Shown here piece after piece: positions 62,289 to 64,000 of a DNA stretch of 64,000 nucleotides (the stretch's first letter is position 1; the number at the start of each line of letters is the position of its first letter). The stretch comes from Muricauda sp. SCSIO 64092. Its GTDB lineage: Bacteria; Bacteroidota; Bacteroidia; Flavobacteriales; Flavobacteriaceae. Under the pieces are notes generated by a model. That model had not been told where the DNA came from. It ran no database searches and saw nothing but the letters and a program-made list of their open reading frames with translations. A program made the translations under genes and the position numbers. Where the stretch lies: the NCBI RefSeq assembly GCF_023016285.1, contig NZ_CP095413.1:62001-126000 (forward strand). Direction: 5' to 3'.

Positions 62289-64000
62289 TGAACAACATCC
62301 TTAAAAAACTGTTGCGGTTCGCTAAACCGTACAAACTTTATGGCATACTGAACATTATATCCAATGTATTGTATGCCTTTTTTAATGTGCTCTCCATTAT
62401 CATTTTCATCCCTACGTTGGGGATACTGTTCGATAATCAAGAGGAAGTTTTTGAAAAGCCCGTTTATCAGGGGTTTTCGAACCTAAAAGGATATGCCGAA
62501 GATTCCCTGAACTATTTTTTGACACAGAAGGTTACCGATGACGGGCCCATGGCCGCTTTGGTATTCATTTGCCTGGCCAGTATTGTGATTTTCTTCCTTA
62601 AGAACTTATTTCGCTATATGGCCATGTACTTTTTGGCCTTCTTACGTACCGGAATGGTAAAGGACATACAGGATTCCCTGTATCACAAAGTGGTGGATTT
62701 GCCAATTTCCTTTTTCTCGGAAAAGCGAAAAGGTGATCTGTTGGCTCGAATGACCTCAGATGTCAAAGAAGTGGAAAGTTCCATAATCAACTCTTTGGAG
62801 GCGCTGGTTCGGGAACCCATTACCATTGTTATTGTGTTGATTTCCATGTTGTTGATAAGTGCCAAACTGACTTTGTTTGTTTTCATCTTCCTACCCATTA
62901 CCGGATTTATAATCTCTGCGGTAGGGAAACGTTTAAAAGCACAATCCCTGGCCGCACAGAAGGAGAATGGGGTGTTCCTATCTTTTTTGGAGGAAACCCT
63001 TACGGGGTTAAAAGTCATTAAGGGCTTCAATGCAGAAGGTAAATTGGCAAAAAAGTTTACGGATTCCACGGAGCGATTCAAGAATATCATGAATTCCGTT
63101 CTACAACGAAAAGGGCTGGCTTCCCCATTGAGTGAGTTCCTTGGGGTTGCGGTGGTCATTACCGTGCTTTGGTATGGAGGAAGCTTGGTATTTGACGAAA
63201 ACAGTGGACTAAAACCACAGGATTTCATGGGCTACATTGGACTGTTCTATACCATTATCAATCCGGTCAAGGCCATAACAACGGTCAATTACAGCATTAA
63301 AAAAGGAAATGCGGCAGGAGAACGGATCTTTGAAATTCTGGAAACCGAGAACTCCATAAAAGAACCTGTAAATCCAACGGAAATTGAAAAGTTTGACACG
63401 GGGATTGATTTTAAAAATGTCTCCTTTGGATATGAAAATGAAAATGTTTTGGAGGGGTTCAACCTCAAGGTAAACAAAGGACATACCGTTGCTTTGGTCG
63501 GACAATCCGGGAGTGGCAAGAGTACCGTGGCCAACTTGGTGACCCGATTTTATGACGTGAACGAAGGAAGCATTGAAATTGACGGTATCAACATCAAGGA
63601 TATTTCAAAAAAATCGCTCCGCGAACTAATGGGCCTGGTAACCCAGGATTCCATTTTATTCAATGATTCGGTAAAGAACAATATCGGTTTGGGCAAAACC
63701 AACGCCACCGAGGAAGAAATTGTGGAAGCCGCCAAAATTACCAATGCCCATGATTTTATCATGGAACTACCTGAAGGCTATAACACCAATATTGGCGATG
63801 GTGGAAACAAGTTGAGTGGCGGGCAAAAACAGCGTTTGTCCATTGCCCGGGCCGTACTAAAAAATCCTCCCATCATGATTTTGGATGAAGCTACTTCGGC
63901 CTTGGACACGGAAAGCGAACGTTTGGTTCAGGATGCGCTGGAAAAAATGATGCGCAACAGGACCTCAATTGTTATTGCCCACCGATTGTCCACTATTCAA
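62288..64000 (+). CDS. ABC exporter, MsbA/lipid-A type permease-ATPase fusion (partial, 3' end outside window)
   Basis: 571 codons visible, still open at the edge. Six-helix transmembrane domain (about residues 15-330), followed by the nucleotide-binding domain. Walker A is GQSGSGKST (about 405), the Q-loop is VTQDSILF, the signature is LSGGQKQR and Walker B is IMILDEATSALD, with H-loop IVIAHRLSTI at the end. A fused half-transporter like this works as a homodimer and usually flips lipids or exports peptides. ATG 62288 overlaps the PGM stop by one base. Confidence 0.93.
   Translation, partial: MNNILKKLLRFAKPYKLYGILNIISNVLYAFFNVLSIIIFIPTLGILFDNQEEVFEKPVYQGFSNLKGYAEDSLNYFLTQKVTDDGPMAALVFICLASIVIFFLKNLFRYMAMYFLAFLRTGMVKDIQDSLYHKVVDLPISFFSEKRKGDLLARMTSDVKEVESSIINSLEALVREPITIVIVLISMLLISAKLTLFVFIFLPITGFIISAVGKRLKAQSLAAQKENGVFLSFLEETLTGLKVIKGFNAEGKLAKKFTDSTERFKNIMNSVLQRKGLASPLSEFLGVAVVITVLWYGGSLVFDENSGLKPQDFMGYIGLFYTIINPVKAITTVNYSIKKGNAAGERIFEILETENSIKEPVNPTEIEKFDTGIDFKNVSFGYENENVLEGFNLKVNKGHTVALVGQSGSGKSTVANLVTRFYDVNEGSIEIDGINIKDISKKSLRELMGLVTQDSILFNDSVKNNIGLGKTNATEEEIVEAAKITNAHDFIMELPEGYNTNIGDGGNKLSGGQKQRLSIARAVLKNPPIMILDEATSALDTESERLVQDALEKMMRNRTSIVIAHRLSTIQ

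Overview
This window looks like a chromosomal segment from a member of the Flavobacteriaceae (Bacteroidota). The evidence is type IX secretion (T9SS) sorting of a giant surface protein, Bacteroidota-style promoters (TTG-N19-TAnnTTTG), a LytS/LytTR pair, a CarB without the C-terminal MGS domain, the alternative GlmU-like protein, DUF4199, and the family-specific layout of many proteins. I do not assign a genus.

Layout. 1-3845: cobalamin uptake. A BtuB-like TonB receptor (minus strand, cut by the window edge) lies behind a cobalamin riboswitch, divergent from a btuF-btuC-btuD-like ABC transporter operon. 3942-6205: rmuC, a small membrane-anchored protein and a hotdog acyl-CoA thioesterase, tightly packed. 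6284-10534: oxidative pentose phosphate pathway, with zwf and pgl on the minus strand and gnd divergent. A 378-bp array of 54 heptamers sits between zwf and pgl. 11176-40995: one 9,939-codon gene, about 47% of the window, encoding a roughly 1 MDa secreted protein. It has a signal peptide, 16 large BspA/DUF285 modules, 21 alternating HYR-like domains, 7 HYR-like domains of a second type, two more of the first type, Ig-like domains and a gliding-motility/T9SS type B C-terminal domain. Non-coding or decayed sequence flanks it (10535-11175 and 40996-41398). 41399-47669: a GIY-YIG-like protein, a LytTR response regulator with its LytS-like kinase, a LACTB-type serine hydrolase, and a divergent pair of ConA-like-fold proteins, one of them a membrane protein with a DNA-binding-like N-terminus. 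47702-55023: carB, rpmH, a small TPR-like membrane protein, a lytic transglycosylase coupled to an alpha/beta hydrolase, a small GNAT-like protein and mtaB. 55489-57218: a DUF4198-like His-rich protein plus HupE/UreJ, with a perfect 18-bp palindrome at the expected transcription start. 57339-64000: GlmU-like nucleotidyltransferase, rpmE2, DUF4199 protein, GT2 glycosyltransferase, phosphoglucomutase/phosphomannomutase and an ABC exporter truncated by the window end.

Most genes are housekeeping. The unusual content is the giant surface protein. Its HYR-like domains alternate strictly between two forms that have lost opposite cysteines. Its DUF285 modules have grown and shrunk by 75-bp units and share segments in a mosaic. 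The other leads are the heptamer array inside the zwf-pgl transcript and the palindromic operator candidate of the HupE operon. All assignments rest on reading the sequence. No database search was run.
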